DNA of 64,000 nt from Candidatus Marimicrobium litorale. Its GTDB lineage: Bacteria > Pseudomonadota > Gammaproteobacteria > Pseudomonadales > Halieaceae. The stretch is from the NCBI RefSeq assembly GCF_026262645.1, contig NZ_SHNO01000001.1:3472001-3536000 (forward strand). Reading direction: 5' to 3'. Positions 36,122 through 46,163 of the stretch are shown here, in pieces. Numbering within the stretch: position 1 is the stretch's first letter; every line of letters begins with the position of its first letter. Below the pieces are notes generated by a model that was not told the DNA's origin, ran no database searches, and was given only the letters and a program-made list of their open reading frames with translations. Made by a program: the position numbers and the translations under genes.

Positions 36122-36839
36122 CGCGTCTTGCCGACATCATGTAGTTGACTGTCTCGAGTGATGACAGTGCGACTGAGCGCTGCAGCGGATTTACCATAAC
36201 CCCTGTGGATTCACTAATGGAAAACCCGTTGTCGCCCAGTAGTGCGGTCAGCTCGGCGGGCCGGACAAATTTGCGCCACTGATGCGTACCACGGGGCAGC
36301 CATCCTAAAATATATTCTGCGGCAACGATCGCAACCAGATAAGACAGCAGGTTTCGGTTGATAGTAGCGACGAACTGAATTCCGCCGGGGCGACACAGTT
36401 CACAGCAGCGTCGAAAAAAATCAGGGAGCTTGTTAACGTGCTCGATGACTTCCATATTCAGTACGACATCAAATTCGGGAAGATTTAACGTGGTGATATC
36501 GCCTACCTGATAATCAATACTCAGACCCTGCATCTGTGCATGCTCCCGAGCAATTGCGATGTTGCGTGACGATGCATCAACCGCTGATACAGATGCCCCG
36601 GCGAGCGCCATCGACTCTGACAGAAGTCCTGCACCGCAGCCCACGTCCAATATACGCAGTCCACTTAAATTACCCACTGGTAGGGCGCTGTCTGGACTGA
36701 GCGCTGACAGCTGATGTTGAATAAATGGCACACGTGTGGCATTCAGGCGGTGTAGTGGCCACATCGGTCCTGTTGGGTCCCACCACTGCTCCGCAAGCGC
36801 GTCGAAGCGTGCGATCTCAGCCGTATCAATAGTCGTCAT
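36114..36839 (-). CDS. ubiG: Ubiquinone biosynthesis O-methyltransferase UbiG
   Basis: This 241-residue SAM-dependent methyltransferase catalyses both O-methylations of ubiquinone synthesis. The SAM-binding motif I is I-L-D-V-G-C-G-A-G-L-L. Before it lies the UbiG-specific stretch F-D-A-L-A-E-Q-W-W-D-P-T-G-P. I start at the ATG at 36839, which gives the usual 240-residue length. The frame continues upstream to 37004 without support. It is coupled to coq7. Confidence 0.94.
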   Translation of the reverse strand: MTTIDTAEIARFDALAEQWWDPTGPMWPLHRLNATRVPFIQHQLSALSPDSALPVGNLSGLRILDVGCGAGLLSESMALAGASVSAVDASSRNIAIAREHAQMQGLSIDYQVGDITTLNLPEFDVVLNMEVIEHVNKLPDFFRRCCELCRPGGIQFVATINRNLLSYLVAIVAAEYILGWLPRGTHQWRKFVRPAELTALLGDNGFSISESTGVMVNPLQRSVALSSLETVNYMMSARRDE

Positions 36840-37520
36840 CAAACTGCAACTCAGATTAGTATTGCTGTAGTTACGCTCGTTGAGCGTGAGAAGATGACTG
36901 GACGATGAGTTTTTTTCATCGGGCTTGCCATTCTGTACGGTGCCTTTGGCGAGGCACTGACAAGTTAACCGTTGCGATTTGACAGTATCAGCGCGTGAAT
37001 ACACTTAAACGCCATCGATTTTTACTCGATATCATTTTTCACACCGCCCGGCTTTACTGCAGATTCAATTGCAGCCATCGCGACATAGAAACTATTTTGG
37101 AAGGAGAGAGTGCTGCTGCATCAAAAAAAGCGACCCGTCTTGGGTGCATAACGTTTGGCGCTTGATACGCAGGAGAGGGCTGAAGCGAAAGCATCATGAA
37201 CTTGGTGCCGCCTTTTACATTGGTCGAACCTCCCGTGTTGCGGGCCATTTAAATCGATGGCTGCCGGCATTCCCTATGGCGGACTGTGGATCAGCACGTT
37301 GGAAAAGTGGGCAGCAGGATAGTGTGATTGAGGAGTGCCGGTGGCATTCATCTGCTCTGGTTAATTTGCATAAACTGTTGCCTTAGGGCGCGCTTTTGAG
37401 CCAATTTATTCAGCGTATAGCATCCCAAAGCTACCTTGTTTTTTGTCGAGAATAAGTTGGCCTTTCAGTATCTTCCGCGGTTCTACTTACTCTCGACAGC
37501 AGTTTTTAATCCCGATACCC
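36840..37520. other. Noncoding gap with a repeat motif
   Basis: This is the upstream region of ubiG-coq7. No gene is supported; the plus frame 37069-37386 and the minus frame 37054-37248 lack motifs. The exact 15-mer at 36955-36969 recurs at 52624-52638 and is followed here (minus strand) by a GTGCC...GGCAC hairpin. Confidence 0.45.
36955..36969 (-). repeat. Intergenic repeat motif GTTAACTTGTCAGTG
   Basis: On the minus strand this reads GTTAACTTGTCAGTG, identical to 52624-52638. A GTGCC / GGCAC hairpin immediately follows. Confidence 0.6.
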
Positions 37521-39584
37521 CTATTTCGGTTTGTGCGCCTCTCCAATGGCAGGCGCATGCACAGGGCTTGCCACACCGTAAATGACAGTGATACCTGTAC
37601 CGCCGCCCCAAGTGGTGCTCTCTCGCGCTGGATTCACGTCGTTGACCACCGCGTCGACATCGTTCCAGTTATTTGCAGCCCAAGCGTTGCCGGCTTGATC
37701 GACTACAACATCCGTGATCATTTGAATACTGCCACTCTGGAATACATGGATGACGTCTCCAGTTTTGGTACCCTCCGGGTGGCCTTGTGTATCGTCGCCG
37801 GCCATCAAGCCGACACCACGGCCCCAAAAGTTGCCGAACCAGACGTCGTCGTTTCCGTCGATTGATACGCCCCAGGGGATAAACACACCCTTATCACCCG
37901 TAAACCCTTTTGGTGCTGGCTGCGATCCGTCAGCGCGAATCATGTTAAGAACGCCGGTCGGTTTCTCCGCGGAAATGGTTCCCTTCGCCATTATTGGCAG
38001 CATCTGCTCAGTCATCAGTTGAAATTGCTTCATAATCGGCGTCCCAGCCGGCAATGTTGGCGCCGGGAATCCAGGAGACATATTACTGGCCACCCACAGG
38101 TTTCCTTTCGAATCGAGAGCCACTCCACGGGCACTCGTGCCCACCTCAAACGCCTCACTTTTAGAGGGGTCGCTGGCAGGAAACCGGGTTACTGTGTTCG
38201 ATTGTGAGCTACTAACCCAGACGCGATTTTGTCTATCAATGGCAATGCCGAAGGGAGATTTCAATCCTTTTACATCCACTACGCTGCCGTCTTTGGGCTC
38301 GCCACCGGGAAAATAGAGCAGCTGATTCTTGGTAGCGTCAGCAATCCAGACGTCGCCATTGCCTGCAACACCAACGCCCATCAGGTTTCCGACTTTTCCC
38401 GCCATGGGAAAGTCTGATTCTTGACCGATCTGGCGCCCTTCCAGATCCATCACGCCAATCGAACCGTTGAAGCTCGAAACCCAGACTCGGTCGTTAGCCA
38501 TGCCCGTACCCCATCCGATGCCATCCACTCCCATTCCTGTAAAGCCAGTGATTGGTGGCGAAAGAGCGGTGCCTTTAGGGGACAATTTTATCGTGCCACC
38601 TCCAATATTGTGATAAACGCCTGATTGCGATCCGGGCATCCAGTTCACGCCGCTCCAAATATTTCCTTCGTCATCGATCTGTAGCTTTCCTGGCGCAAAA
38701 ATTCCGCCGCCCGCGAAAGACAGGATCATTGCAAAATCTTTCGGTGCATAAGCAAGATACGGTGCATAAGGAGCTTCTCGTCTGGAACCGTCCTTGGGCT
38801 GTGGATAGGCTTCTTCAAAAAGTTTAAACAATTCTTCAGGGTTAGCCCATGGCGCTTTTGCTATTCCTGACAGCGCTTCCAGCGTATCTATCGGAGCCGG
38901 ATTCGTTCCCGTCGCAGTTGCATTAAGGAATGCCGCGCGCCAGGGGTCTTCCGCGATAGTGCCGAAAGCAACAATCATCGACCCCAAAGTGTTTAGCCGA
39001 GCCAGCGTGGTATTTTGAGTACTATTTAGAGAATTCAGCAATACATTGCCCCACGTGCCTGTAATGGGGTCTACAAGGTTCGAGGCGTTACCGGCCGCAA
39101 TTCGAACACCCAGTGGATTGCCGCTGATTCTCGCGCCATTTATAAACCGGGCACTGGTGAACACCGAGGCCACGGTGGTCAGCTCGTTGATAACGACTGA
39201 ATTCAGTGGTGTTTCGCCAATCACTGACATAAGAGCGGTACCCTCACGGACGCCGCCAGCGGTTGAAATGTAATAAATATTGCCGGCCCTGTCGGGGTCA
39301 AGATTCTTCAACTCAAAAAATCCCTCTGCATCACTGGAGGTCTCTCTGATCACTCTTGGAGACTCTGTTCCCGCTGTTTTCCAAAGCGTCACTTTGGCGC
39401 CTGGCACTGCCTCGCCACCAAGCGTCAATGCCCCCTTCATATCGAGAGCTACAGCAGGCAAACTCGTAGTTAATATCCCCAGTAACACTGCAGCAATTCC
39501 ACCGCTGATAGACGCGCGCTTTAGCACCGAGCAGAGATAGACAGGACTCGGAGGGTATTGGGTACGAGAATGAAGAGGCTTCAT
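37521..39584 (-). CDS. Secreted NHL/Vgb-type beta-propeller protein
   Basis: This 687-residue exported protein has a signal peptide (hydrophobic about 26-45, cleavage near A-V-A-L) and a short Ig-like carboxypeptidase-regulatory-type module (about 48-115, with A-V-P-G-A-K-V-T-L). Repeated propeller blades follow (about 285-660), with N-I/D-V/L-W-x-A/S strand motifs such as G-N-I-W-S-G, D-V-W-I-A-D, R-V-W-V-S-S and N-L-W-V-A-S. These are NHL or virginiamycin-lyase-like (Vgb) blades. The ligand is unknown; cell-surface binding or hydrolysis is possible. The exact signal peptide start could be an internal GTG. Confidence 0.78.
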   Translation of the reverse strand: MKPLHSRTQYPPSPVYLCSVLKRASISGGIAAVLLGILTTSLPAVALDMKGALTLGGEAVPGAKVTLWKTAGTESPRVIRETSSDAEGFFELKNLDPDRAGNIYYISTAGGVREGTALMSVIGETPLNSVVINELTTVASVFTSARFINGARISGNPLGVRIAAGNASNLVDPITGTWGNVLLNSLNSTQNTTLARLNTLGSMIVAFGTIAEDPWRAAFLNATATGTNPAPIDTLEALSGIAKAPWANPEELFKLFEEAYPQPKDGSRREAPYAPYLAYAPKDFAMILSFAGGGIFAPGKLQIDDEGNIWSGVNWMPGSQSGVYHNIGGGTIKLSPKGTALSPPITGFTGMGVDGIGWGTGMANDRVWVSSFNGSIGVMDLEGRQIGQESDFPMAGKVGNLMGVGVAGNGDVWIADATKNQLLYFPGGEPKDGSVVDVKGLKSPFGIAIDRQNRVWVSSSQSNTVTRFPASDPSKSEAFEVGTSARGVALDSKGNLWVASNMSPGFPAPTLPAGTPIMKQFQLMTEQMLPIMAKGTISAEKPTGVLNMIRADGSQPAPKGFTGDKGVFIPWGVSIDGNDDVWFGNFWGRGVGLMAGDDTQGHPEGTKTGDVIHVFQSGSIQMITDVVVDQAGNAWAANNWNDVDAVVNDVNPARESTTWGGGTGITVIYGVASPVHAPAIGEAHKPK

Positions 39585-39983
39585 AAATTAGATATCCGTT
39601 GAGAAGAGACGAAGCGTCCACGTTGACAATGTCGAAAAAGTTCGACCACGTGAGCACGCCAATATAAGCTCATTGGTTTGCAAAGTATAGCCGGAAGGCT
39701 CTGCGGCAGACCGCAGACCTTTATTTCCCGTCACCTTGACGTGGATAGGGTATTTTCTGCTACACAGCGCGCAAGGTAGCTGATTCGCTGCTATGGTGTC
39801 ACATGGCTGGCTTGTGCGAGTGCGACAATTGACTGCTGTGTTTATAGGGTTGGTGAATCGGGTCAAGAAACGCTTCCTCATTCCTGATACCAGATAAACG
39901 ATGGAACATCAGGCCAAAAAGTCGCTGGGCGGTTCTATTTCCCCGGATTTCTTTCGGCTTTCTTAGAGTACTTGGAGATATCA
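39585..39983. other. Noncoding gap, divergent promoters
   Basis: This region lies between the propeller gene (leftward) and the lipoprotein gene (rightward). It is AT-richer near both ends. No gene is seen. Confidence 0.45.
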
Positions 39984-41081
39984 GTGAAAATCGCACACCC
40001 ATCGCTACTCAAAAAATTTGGTCCATTTCTTTTTGCCATGCTCAGCGGAGTATTGGCAAGCTGCACAATCGTTGGGCCCGCTACTGTGCAGAGTGGCAGG
40101 CTCGCTTACAACGAGTCGATTGTCGAGACAAATAACCAACAGATGTTGCTTTTGGTTTTACGAGACCGCTATGGAGAACGCGGTAACCTGTTAGCGCTAA
40201 ACAGTGTCACGGCAAACGTCAGTGTCACTACCCAGGTCAGTACCCAGCTCGGGTTCGGTGGTTCGAGCGATTATGCGGGCAACCTGGTGCCCTTTGGCGC
40301 GGGGGCGATTTATGAGGAAAATCCAACGATTTCCTACGCGCCGGTGGGTGGTGAAAAATATGCGAATCGATTGATGTCGCCGTTGCCGTTACGGGAGCTA
40401 ATGTTGTTTGCGTCAAATCTGACTGACCCTGCGAGCATTTATATCACCTTCATCTCGAGAATTAATGATATTCAAAACCCAGGTTTTCTTCATAATTCCA
40501 ATTCAGCCGATCCGCGCTTCAGTAAGTTAGTTGAGAATTTTGCTAATCTTCATAAAGCTCAGCGATTGCACTGGACAAAAAATTCGCAGAGCGGTAGCGA
40601 CTATTCAATTGTGATTGATCACTATTGGCCGGATTATACGAACGACGTTAGTGACATATTAAAATTGCTTAATCTAACAGCACCCCAAAATTTTCCATCG
40701 CGCATCGAAGTACCTATTGCACTCGGTCCAGACAACTCTCTTGAAGGAGGTGTAAGTATTTCCACCCGATCTATTTACAACCTGCTCGAAATTTTGTCGG
40801 CAGCTATAGATGTTCCGAAACAGGATCAAGTAAGTGGTGCAGCTTTGAGCTATCCGCCAGCAGGATTGGTCGGCGAAAAACTTCGTGTGCGGCGAGCCAG
40901 TGTTGTTCCTGAGAATGTAGCTACAGCAGTTGAGTATCGAGATGCCTGGTATTACATTGACGATACCAATCAAGCCACCAAGCTATTTTTCCGGTTAGTG
41001 ACAACATTGATGTCAGTTAGTATCGCTGACAGCACATCCAGTGGAGCAACTCCTCTTCTCACGGTGCCGGTAAGTAATTAG
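39984..41081 (+). CDS. Hypothetical lipoprotein
   Basis: This 365-residue lipoprotein has a signal peptide and lipobox ending L-A-S-C27. The remainder is soluble with no recognised family. It contains Asn-, Ser- and Gly-rich stretches and a late I-D-D-T-N-Q segment. I chose the GTG at 39984 because GGAG sits six bases before it. It precedes the mechanosensitive channel gene by about 350 bases, so a link is uncertain. Confidence 0.7.
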   Translation: MKIAHPSLLKKFGPFLFAMLSGVLASCTIVGPATVQSGRLAYNESIVETNNQQMLLLVLRDRYGERGNLLALNSVTANVSVTTQVSTQLGFGGSSDYAGNLVPFGAGAIYEENPTISYAPVGGEKYANRLMSPLPLRELMLFASNLTDPASIYITFISRINDIQNPGFLHNSNSADPRFSKLVENFANLHKAQRLHWTKNSQSGSDYSIVIDHYWPDYTNDVSDILKLLNLTAPQNFPSRIEVPIALGPDNSLEGGVSISTRSIYNLLEILSAAIDVPKQDQVSGAALSYPPAGLVGEKLRVRRASVVPENVATAVEYRDAWYYIDDTNQATKLFFRLVTTLMSVSIADSTSSGATPLLTVPVSN

Positions 41082-41437
41082 GAAATATTGAAAAGTAACT
41101 TGTCAGTATCGTTTTACAGCAAGTAGGAGAAATCTAAGAAGTTCTCCTGGCCCACGCCAGCAACGTCGCGCTCAAAAATGCACGTTTCCGGTGAGCCCCT
41201 GGATTTTTGTGTCGATCAAAACAGCGACGAACTGATCGATGGCCTCATTCATGGCGACGAACTTGACCGTGCTGATGTCGCTATTCCGCACAAAGTGGTT
41301 GAGGATTTAAAAGCAAAAACAGACAATATGCTGCTGATCGGCGGTGCAGGTCGCTGTTATAAGAGTCGTCGCCATGGCGGCTTCGTTTATGGCGAAACGC
41401 GGAGTCACAAGGCTCTTTGATAAATTGGAGGATTGCA
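41082..41437. other. Noncoding gap
   Basis: A frame at 41178-41420 (80 codons) has no recognised family and no clear ribosome site. A near copy of the intergenic repeat motif lies at 41094-41108. The end of the gap holds GGAGG for the MscS gene. Confidence 0.4.
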
Positions 41438-43132
41438 GTGATCATCAAAAAGGTTTTTGTCTTGCTCGGTATCGCGGCGTTGTTGTCGTTTCCATCTTTA
41501 TTAGCCAATGCACAGGAGCTGAAATCACCCGAAGCGATTGCCGCTCTGATGGAGACCGTAGAAACCCGCATCGTAGAGCTTGATCTAATTAACAGACAGA
41601 TCGAAACTGCACCTGCAGTGGACCAAGATGCGCTGCTTTACCGTAGAAGCGAGCGTAGTTTCGAATTACTGTCTTTAATTGATCAGCTTGCTCAGTCGGT
41701 TATACAAATGCCGGAAGATGATGCGCTCAGGCAGAAAATCAGCGAGCGATTGCGAACAGAATTTCTAAGCGCAGGCGACAAACTTTTTGTACGACTGAAT
41801 GAACTCGATGACCGCATCAAAAACGAGTCGGCGGTGTTGGATTCCTATAGTGGCAGCAAGCGCATTTCCGCTGAGTCCTTCGTTAATATGCTCCAGAGTA
41901 TGCGACTGAAGTATTTTAGCGCAGCGGTAAATCTTGTGTTGAGTCGTGAGGCGCTGGGAATTCCTGCGGCGACTGTGCGCTCAGGACTCTTCAACGAAAT
42001 GGCCTCTTACGGAGAGGCTTTGATAGGCCGGGTTGAGTTCACTGGTGCTGCAATAAAAGAAATAGCCAAGCGGCTTAAGCTGGACCCTTCGAACGCTGAC
42101 CTGCAGTCCGGATTGACAGAAATGCAGCTTCAGCATGACCTGCAGGCTGAGCGATTGCGTGAGCTGGTGGTGTCTATGGAAAGGCTGGGAGCAGACACAC
42201 GAAACTATCGATCTGTTTTGCTCAAGAACAGCAGCGGCGTTTCCGTAGGGATATTTGATAGTGAGGTTGTGGTGCAGATATTACGGGACGGCTGGCGTAA
42301 AACCCGAGAAGCAGTTGTGCAAAACTCGCCGGACATCGCTTTGAAGTTGCTGGTTTTTCTCATCGTGCTGCTTGTTTTCAGAGCGCTGAGTCGACTTATC
42401 CGTAAAGCTGTGAGCGCCGCACTTGAGCGTTCTTCGGCAGATCTTTCGAATTTGCTCAAGGATATTCTGATTTCCGCCTCAGGTGGCACGGTAATGATAG
42501 TCGGTGTTCTTATGGCATTGTCCCAGATCGGTATTTCGTTGGCACCCATGTTGGCTGGTCTGGGCGTAGCTGGATTCATAGTGGGTTTCGCCTTGCAGGA
42601 TACCTTGGGTAACTTTGCGGCAGGGGCGATGATTTTGGTTTACCGGCCCTATGACGTTGATGATTTTGTCGAAGTGACCGGGGCGTCCGGATTAGTCAAA
42701 AAAATGACACTGGTTTCCACAACGATCACCACCTTCGATAATCAGACATTAGTGGTGCCCAACAGTAAAATTTGGGGTGACGTAATAAAAAATGTCACCG
42801 CACAAAAGCTGCGACGAGTAGACTTGGAGTTTGGTATTAGTTATAGCGACGATATCCTTAACGCCGAGCGGGTTTTGAGCGACATTGTCACCGAGCACGA
42901 GATGGTTCTCTCCACGCCGGAGCCTAACATCAGGCTTCATACCCTGGGCGATTCATCAGTCAATTTCATCGTTCGCCCCTGGGTTAAAACAGAGGATTAT
43001 TGGTCGGTTTACTGGGATTTAACCCGAGAAGTCAAGGTGCGCTTTGATCGCGAGGGCATCTCGATTCCGTTCCCACAAAGAGATGTTCACCTGTATAACG
43101 AGGCTAGTGCTACCAGCGAATCTCAGTCTTAA
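41438..43132 (+). CDS. MscS-family mechanosensitive ion channel with periplasmic domain
   Basis: This 564-residue channel has a signal peptide (to A-N-A-Q), a long helical extracytoplasmic domain (about 25-290) and membrane helices from about 300. The pore helix shows the G/A-rich MscS pattern A-G-L-G-V-A-G-F-I-V-G-F-A-L-Q-D-T-L-G-N-F-A-A-G. The beta domain with V-D-D-F-V-E-V and V-V-P-N-S follows. It releases solutes under hypo-osmotic shock. I chose GTG 41438 because GGAGG is six bases upstream. Confidence 0.93.
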   Translation: MIIKKVFVLLGIAALLSFPSLLANAQELKSPEAIAALMETVETRIVELDLINRQIETAPAVDQDALLYRRSERSFELLSLIDQLAQSVIQMPEDDALRQKISERLRTEFLSAGDKLFVRLNELDDRIKNESAVLDSYSGSKRISAESFVNMLQSMRLKYFSAAVNLVLSREALGIPAATVRSGLFNEMASYGEALIGRVEFTGAAIKEIAKRLKLDPSNADLQSGLTEMQLQHDLQAERLRELVVSMERLGADTRNYRSVLLKNSSGVSVGIFDSEVVVQILRDGWRKTREAVVQNSPDIALKLLVFLIVLLVFRALSRLIRKAVSAALERSSADLSNLLKDILISASGGTVMIVGVLMALSQIGISLAPMLAGLGVAGFIVGFALQDTLGNFAAGAMILVYRPYDVDDFVEVTGASGLVKKMTLVSTTITTFDNQTLVVPNSKIWGDVIKNVTAQKLRRVDLEFGISYSDDILNAERVLSDIVTEHEMVLSTPEPNIRLHTLGDSSVNFIVRPWVKTEDYWSVYWDLTREVKVRFDREGISIPFPQRDVHLYNEASATSESQS

Positions 43133-43712
43133 TCTCATGGTCAAACTGGTCCCTTGACTCTGTATCGTGTTGGTAAGCGGTGGACCGCCGGAAAAGCTTT
43201 GCTACGATTTCCCGGCGCACGCGCAGCTCAGTATCGCCTTGGACATAACTGTTGTTGCCGATACTGCGATGCAAACTGGCATCACATTGAACGTGTAATC
43301 GCGATGTATTGAAGCGTATAGTCAACAAGTGAACAACACTATTCAATGAGAGGAGGCACGAGCAATTGCTATAAGGAGCCTGTCCTGAGTCACTCCTTGA
43401 CCTCCAGATAATCGAATTCAATAATACGGACCCCGCGTCGCACGGTTGCAATCCCCACAGCCTTTCTTTTAAAGCCGGAAAAATACCAATGCCAAAAAGC
43501 GGGTGACTGTGCGAGCGCTAATTTTTGGCTCGGTCAATGGTGCAGCTCGGAATAGCTTGGCTGATGACAACCTGAGTCAGTATCAGGCGCTTTCAAAGCC
43601 ATCGAGCGAAGCCCACTGGTCCACCGGCAACAGCTCAATGTATGCGAATTTTCATTAATGAATTCGTCAGGTTTAATCTGGCGACGCTAATTCGTCAATA
43701 ACACTGACAGAC
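43133..43712. other. Noncoding gap
   Basis: This is the convergent gap between the MscS and SMP-30 genes. A minus-strand frame at 43110-43451 overlaps the MscS 3' end. Its end has alternating charged and polar residues closing in W, like an outer-membrane barrel end, but this is too weak to call. A 12-bp palindrome lies near 43649. Confidence 0.35.
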
Positions 43713-44624
43713 TCAACGTGGTGGCGTAACATGACAGGCGTTGCCCGGCAGGCCGCGAATACCATGCATACCCAAATCGATGCTGAATATCGCTCCTGCA
43801 TCCGGCTCCTGTGTTAATCGTTCCTCATCGAGAAGCCTGCTGGTCGTTACAAAAAGTTGATCCAGATTTTCACCACCAAAAGCGCAGCTGGTGATGAAGC
43901 TGACAGGCAGATTAATGGTATGTAAGCGCTCAGCGCGTGGTGACAGGCAAATTATGCTGCCGCCTTGAGCGCATGCAACCCACAAATTGTTGTCGCAATC
44001 GACCGTCATTCCATCCGGCGCTCCCGTGCCGACACTGAATTTATAGAAAATTCTTTTATTCGTTATCGTTGCGTTAGCCAGATCATAATCGAAGGCGTAT
44101 ATGACACCTTCTGCAGTATCATTATGGTAAAGGGTTTTATCGTCAGTCGACCAAGCTGGACCATTTGTGATGCTGTAGTTTTCATCTTTACACGAAACGA
44201 TGCGATCGTTATTCATTAGATATAGTGATCCTTTGCCTTTCGCAGAGTCACAATCCATTGTTCCAGCCCATAAACGACCATGAGCGTCACACTTGCCATC
44301 GTTAAATCGATTGTTCGATAAATCGCGTTCCGGGTTAGTGAGCACAGCAAGCGCCCGTGTAGCGGTGTCATAAAGTGCAAGCCCTGACTGCAAACCAACA
44401 ACTAAATTGGGGCAATCATCGCTAGAAGTGTCGTGAACAGGAATAGCGAAGCCAATGGGTTCAGAAAATGGATACTGTTTCAGTTTTTTACTGTCCGCGC
44501 TATAGCAGTATAAAGTTGGGGTGAGTATGTCGACCCAGTACAGTCGTCGCTGCGGGTGATGCCAGAAAGGACCCTCCCCATGCAAGCATCTAGTATCGAG
44601 GACACGGTTAATGTCAAACGCCAT
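43713..44624 (-). CDS. SMP-30/gluconolactonase family lactonase
   Basis: This 303-residue six-bladed propeller is a calcium-dependent lactonase of the SMP-30/LRE family. The metal ligands known for the family are present: E17 in G-E-G-P, N108 in F-N-D-G-K-C-D-A-H-G-R-L-W-A-G, N154 in I-T-N-G-P-A-W-S, and D204 in G-A-P-D-G-M. It would open sugar lactones such as gluconolactone or L-arabinonolactone in a sugar oxidation route. No pathway genes are adjacent. Confidence 0.93.
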   Translation of the reverse strand: MAFDINRVLDTRCLHGEGPFWHHPQRRLYWVDILTPTLYCYSADSKKLKQYPFSEPIGFAIPVHDTSSDDCPNLVVGLQSGLALYDTATRALAVLTNPERDLSNNRFNDGKCDAHGRLWAGTMDCDSAKGKGSLYLMNNDRIVSCKDENYSITNGPAWSTDDKTLYHNDTAEGVIYAFDYDLANATITNKRIFYKFSVGTGAPDGMTVDCDNNLWVACAQGGSIICLSPRAERLHTINLPVSFITSCAFGGENLDQLFVTTSRLLDEERLTQEPDAGAIFSIDLGMHGIRGLPGNACHVTPPR

Positions 44625-45098
44625 ATAATCACCTAAATTAACTGAAATCTTTTTGCTGAGCAGGAGTCGCCTGGTGTGTTCGCGTGCGCCCTTGTTCTAT
44701 GCCATGCAGCATTGATGATAATCCATATTGGAATCAATAACTAAGACGAGTTTTATCCATTCCGGGGCGCGAGATTTTCGTTACAGGATGTAACCTGCAC
44801 GCCAACAAAACCTGTGATCCCGGATGACTCGCAAAGCTGTTGACAAGTTAAGTTGGGAAAATATATAGACTCAGGCGACAAACGCTTGGAAAAAATTCAA
44901 TATCTGACCAGATAGTATTTCGGGCTTGCGAAATTGGCTCCTCGTCGGAGGTAACAGCAGACCTGACCATCAAGGGACGTATGTTCTTCGCTTCAAGCAC
45001 TGAATTTTTCAAAGCCCAGGCGGCGTCTCTTTCTTCGGCATTTGGTACCTCGGCAAGCACACCGCTATCCGGGGGACTTTAAAAAGTGTATCGTTCAA
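44625..45098. other. Noncoding gap with a repeat motif
   Basis: This lies upstream of the SMP-30 gene and downstream of the sterol desaturase gene. Several short frames read through but none carries a motif. The intergenic repeat core TGACAAGTTAA lies at 44841-44851. Confidence 0.4.
44841..44851 (-). repeat. Intergenic repeat motif TTAACTTGTCA
   Basis: The minus strand reads TTAACTTGTCA, the exact 11-base core shared with 36955-36969 and 52624-52638. Confidence 0.5.
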
Positions 45099-46163
45099 CT
45101 ACGTGCCATCTCTGCGCACACTCTTCAGCGACGTCAGTGAAGGTTTTTTGTCCGCAGCGAGTGTCATCTTTCTTTTTAGTTTTGTTCCAATCGCAACAAC
45201 CGGTGTAACGATCAATCCGTAAAGTGTGCTGTAGCGTGCATCGGTATCAGGGTTTCCCGTTCCAAAGCGGACGCGTTCGGGATTGCTGGTGGTAACGTAT
45301 AACGTGCCGAACATCCAGTCCCAGAGTGAAAGATTGGTGCCGTAGTTCATGTTGTGATGTTCAGGCAAATCACTGTGGTGAATTTGATGTTGGGCCGGGC
45401 TGTTGATGATGTGTTCGATGCGCGGGCCAAAAGATAACCAGACATGGCTATGGCGAAGGTTTGCCGCGAGGCTGTTAAAGATGATCGTTGTGTAAGTTAT
45501 GCCGAACAGTGTGTATCGGCTGATTTCTCCTCCAGCGGCATACCAGAATACTCCTGCATACAGCCCTACGACGACTAAGGTCGCTGTTAGTTCGACGATC
45601 TTTTCAACGAAATGTATACGCTGCGCGGTGGCAGGAACCAGCACCGGCGCTGAGTGATGAACCTTATGGAACTCCCAGAGCCATTCATTGGTATGGAAAA
45701 ATCGATGTATCCAGTAGTGTTTAAAACCCCGCACGAGAAACAGCCCCAGTCCGTAGAGTAGAGAAAGAAAAACGTTTTCCCCGAGATGAGGCCGCTCACC
45801 CCACAGATTGGTAAAGAAATCGATGTAGTCTCCTGACCCAAACACATAGGGGTCGATCAACGCCACTATCGGTAAAACCACCGCCACATTGAGAATAGCG
45901 AATAGGAAATAATAGGAATAGTCGAGCAGAGCGGAACGATGGAAATTGACTCGGTAGCCGCCGAGAAACTCCCAGAAAGAACTTGTCGACGTAAGGTCTC
46001 GGCCTCGACGGAAACGGTACAGCGCGTAGGCAACCAGAACGGAAATGAGCAGGAAAGGGATGCCAAAACGCCCATCATGATCAAAGACCCCAATAAACCT
46101 CCTAGTGAAGGGGGCGATCGCAAACTCGTTCAGGTGGCCGAGGAGAACATCCATTAGTTTCAT
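45099..46163 (-). CDS. Sterol desaturase/fatty acid hydroxylase family protein
   Basis: This 354-residue integral membrane di-iron enzyme has its His clusters clearly visible: H-Y-W-I-H-R-F-F-H, E-F-H-K-V-H-H-S, and late H-H-S-D-L-P-E-H-H. This His-box pattern binds two irons and hydroxylates or desaturates lipid or sterol chains. About five membrane segments are present. It stands alone, so the substrate is unknown. Confidence 0.93.
   Translation of the reverse strand: MKLMDVLLGHLNEFAIAPFTRRFIGVFDHDGRFGIPFLLISVLVAYALYRFRRGRDLTSTSSFWEFLGGYRVNFHRSALLDYSYYFLFAILNVAVVLPIVALIDPYVFGSGDYIDFFTNLWGERPHLGENVFLSLLYGLGLFLVRGFKHYWIHRFFHTNEWLWEFHKVHHSAPVLVPATAQRIHFVEKIVELTATLVVVGLYAGVFWYAAGGEISRYTLFGITYTTIIFNSLAANLRHSHVWLSFGPRIEHIINSPAQHQIHHSDLPEHHNMNYGTNLSLWDWMFGTLYVTTSNPERVRFGTGNPDTDARYSTLYGLIVTPVVAIGTKLKRKMTLAADKKPSLTSLKSVRRDGT

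Noticed and set aside
37054-37386. Frames on both strands upstream of ubiG
   Set aside because: Neither frame has a motif; composition suggests noncoding sequence.
41178-41420. 80-codon plus-strand frame before the MscS gene
   Set aside because: Acidic, coding-like first half but no family recognised and no clear ribosome site; left as part of the gap.
43110-43451. 113-codon minus-strand frame overlapping the MscS 3' end
   Set aside because: Its end resembles an outer-membrane strand ending in W, but it overlaps a firm gene and the rest is not barrel-like.
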